DNA from: Scenedesmus sp. ARA3
Taxonomy: Eukaryota; Chlorophyta; Chlorophyceae; Sphaeropleales; Scenedesmaceae
DNA length: 20,459 nucleotides
Assembly (NCBI GenBank): GCA_004335835.1
Contig: RWJK01000516.1
Span: forward strand, 1 to 20,459
Reading direction: 5' to 3'
The position numbers and the translations under genes are program-made. Positions 18,905 to 20,459 of this stretch are shown piece by piece. A model generated the notes under the pieces. The model saw nothing but the letters and a program-made list of their open reading frames with translations, was not told where the DNA came from and ran no database searches. Position 1 is the first letter of the stretch. Each line of letters begins with the position of its first letter.

Positions 18905-20305
18905 CTCATTGAGCACGGCTGGACGCTGTGCTGCTGTGCACAACAGGCCCCAGGTCTAGCATGCCCCGGTTGCTAGGCCATATGGCCGCTGTAGGGCTAT
19001 TAAGAGTTTTCGCAACAACGTAATAAAGTGATCGCTGAATGTTTACAATGCCATGATGAAGGGCTGGAAAGTCAACATTTCAAATTTTGGCTCCTCACGC
19101 TGGCTTGTAGCTTCTCTGTCGGTGTCATACAAGCAACGAAAAGATGCAATATTAACTCATGTTATGTTGCAGAACGATTCGTGGCGATTGTCACCTGACT
19201 GCAGAGTGACATGGTACCCGAGCCCCTCAAGGGCGCAGCAGTGACTCAGCCTGGCTAGCACTGCTCATGGACCAGATTACCATTCAGTAATAATCAGTTA
19301 CACGAGGATTCAGAAAGACCCCTGCTTTCTGCTCTGTCGCCAATCCCACAGACCGCCACCGTCTAGATCGGACCCCCAAGTGTACTCCAACCTTGATATG
19401 TGCCATTTGGGCTGTGAATGGCAGCCGCCACAGTCGCTGTGGCCAGGAAGGTAACCACAAGGGCTTGCCAGGGTAGGCCACCAAGTCAGGCAGCACCCAT
19501 GGCAGTCATGAACATTGGAACGTTTGGCCATGCAAATATATGTGCATCACCTCCAAACAAACCAAACAAAAGAATTGTGAAGCATCACGAAATCTACCTA
19601 TAGGACACATCCACACATGTCCTCAGGCCCCAGTATGCTTCTGCCCAAACACAGGCATGCAGACAAATCTGCAGCCTGGCTTGGACAAACATGCAGCTGG
19701 CTTGGACAAACATGCTGAAAGTATGTACAACAGCAGCAGTCCAAACTTTGCATGCTGCAACTGAAGAGCCAGCCCTGGAAGCTCTGTGTGCACCTCTGGT
19801 AAACACGACAAGCTGCAGAGGCATGCCGTAGCAGCTCTAGTATGGACATCTCCCAAAAGGCGCGCTCGCTGATTCTGCACTAAGAACACTGCTGCATTGC
19901 AGGCCAGGTGCAACACTGGTCAGCTGCATGCTGGCTTCGCAAACACACATGACCTGTTGACTGGCTGTGGCACACACACGCTTGCACACACACAACACCG
20001 CCGGCCTCTGCGTTGTGCTGCTGATGGGGCCACTACGTATGCAGCTGCACCGGCAGTGTGAGCCTTGTACCAGCTAAGTGTGTCAGCCAGTGCAATACCA
20101 GCCGCCTCATCACCCCACATGCCATGAGGAGCTGCAGCTGCAAAACCAGCAAGCAACACTGCCATGACACAATGGCTAGCAAGCAGTGCCGATCATACAA
20201 AGCACTGCTATGTAGCCAGCCAGAAAGCACACAAGCTGTGCCGCTGCAACATGTTGAGTTATGTTTGCACCAGTGCAACCGCAGCTAGGTGCAGACCTGC
20301 ATAGC
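18905..20305. other. Spacer upstream of SCAPER homologue; no confident gene
   Basis: About 1.4 kb between two minus-strand genes. It should hold the SCAPER promoter and the 3' UTR of the gene entering from the right. No TATA box or tRNA is evident. It contains a tandem 21-bp duplication (19676-19717), a CA-rich patch (about 19970-20000) and one curious minus-strand frame at 19584-19363. That frame is 74 codons, hydrophobic, with a single internal TGA (19488-19486). It is listed as a finding rather than a gene. Confidence 0.45.
19676..19717. repeat. Two tandem 21-bp units
   Basis: CTGGCTTGGACAAACATGC plus AG (19676-19696) is followed directly by the same 19 bases plus TG (19697-19717). The two units differ at one position. 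A simple recent tandem duplication in non-coding DNA. Confidence 0.85.
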
Positions 20306-20459
20306 TTAGTGGCCGCGCAGGATGGGGCGAGTGACGCGCACACCTCCCAGGTCGATGGTCTTTGGCAGCTCCAGGCCACCGTTCCAGCCCTGGAATGCAC
20401 CCACACCGTTCTTGTAGCCGAACTTGAAGGTGGGTCCAGCAATGCTGGGGATGGTCTTG
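20306..20459 (-). CDS. Unrecognised protein, C-terminal 50 codons (5' part beyond right edge)
   Basis: The minus strand is open from the right edge to TAA at 20308-20306. It encodes a Gly-rich, alternating hydrophobic/polar end with IAGPTFKFGYKNGVGAFQGW, then GGLELPKTIDLGGVRVTRPI and a final LRGH. Codons are strongly biased to C and G endings (AAG, ATC, ACC, GGC, CTG), more than in the SCAPER homologue. In algae this usually marks highly expressed genes such as plastid or mitochondrial proteins. The strand-like pattern could suit a beta-rich or barrel protein, but I do not recognise the family. The upstream reading may include an intron outside the window. Confidence 0.65.
   Translation of the reverse strand, partial: KTIPSIAGPTFKFGYKNGVGAFQGWNGGLELPKTIDLGGVRVTRPILRGH

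Noticed and set aside
1..20459. CRISPR array, transposon with terminal repeats, or bacterial operon
   Set aside because: No regularly spaced repeats, no transposase or reverse-transcriptase motifs, and the genes are split by spliceosomal introns.

Overview
The window reads as nuclear DNA of a green alga. This is inferred from short introns of roughly 130-650 bp with GTGAGT-type donors, GC-biased third positions in exons, and abundant in-frame CAG/CTG tracts encoding Gln, Ser or Ala runs. Chlorophyceae, perhaps Sphaeropleales, is my best guess. No bacterial operon, tRNA, rRNA or CRISPR array is visible. Genes were assembled by hand from splice signals and reading-frame continuity.

Layout, left to right. 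(1) 1-1387, minus strand: part of a gene whose protein resembles the second half of a non-ribosomal peptide synthetase condensation (C) domain, cut by the left edge ('copy A'). (2) 3014-5218, minus: a complete five-exon gene for a 223-residue four-helix membrane protein of MARVEL type. (3) 6376-8761, plus: 'copy B', a paralogue of copy A in inverted orientation, ending in a Ser-rich tail. (4) 8762-11011: gene-free convergent spacer with a strand-composition switch near 10.33 kb. (5) 11012-18904, minus: a complete 14-exon gene for a 1601-residue SCAPER homologue, with phases that agree at every junction. (6) 18905-20305: spacer. (7) 20306-20459, minus: the last 50 codons of an unrecognised gene with strongly biased codons.

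The most unusual content is the inverted pair of condensation-domain-like genes flanking the MARVEL gene. Their shared exons have the same phase-0 boundaries. Identity jumps sharply within one exon, as expected after gene conversion. I could not find the HHxxxDG catalytic motif in either copy, and neither shows an adenylation or carrier domain here, so they may be stand-alone or non-catalytic relatives. The SCAPER homologue is the best supported gene. It keeps the N-terminal helical block, the Glu/Arg coiled coil and the C-terminal helical domain. It lacks a visible C2H2 zinc finger and carries long Gln/Ser/Ala insertions.
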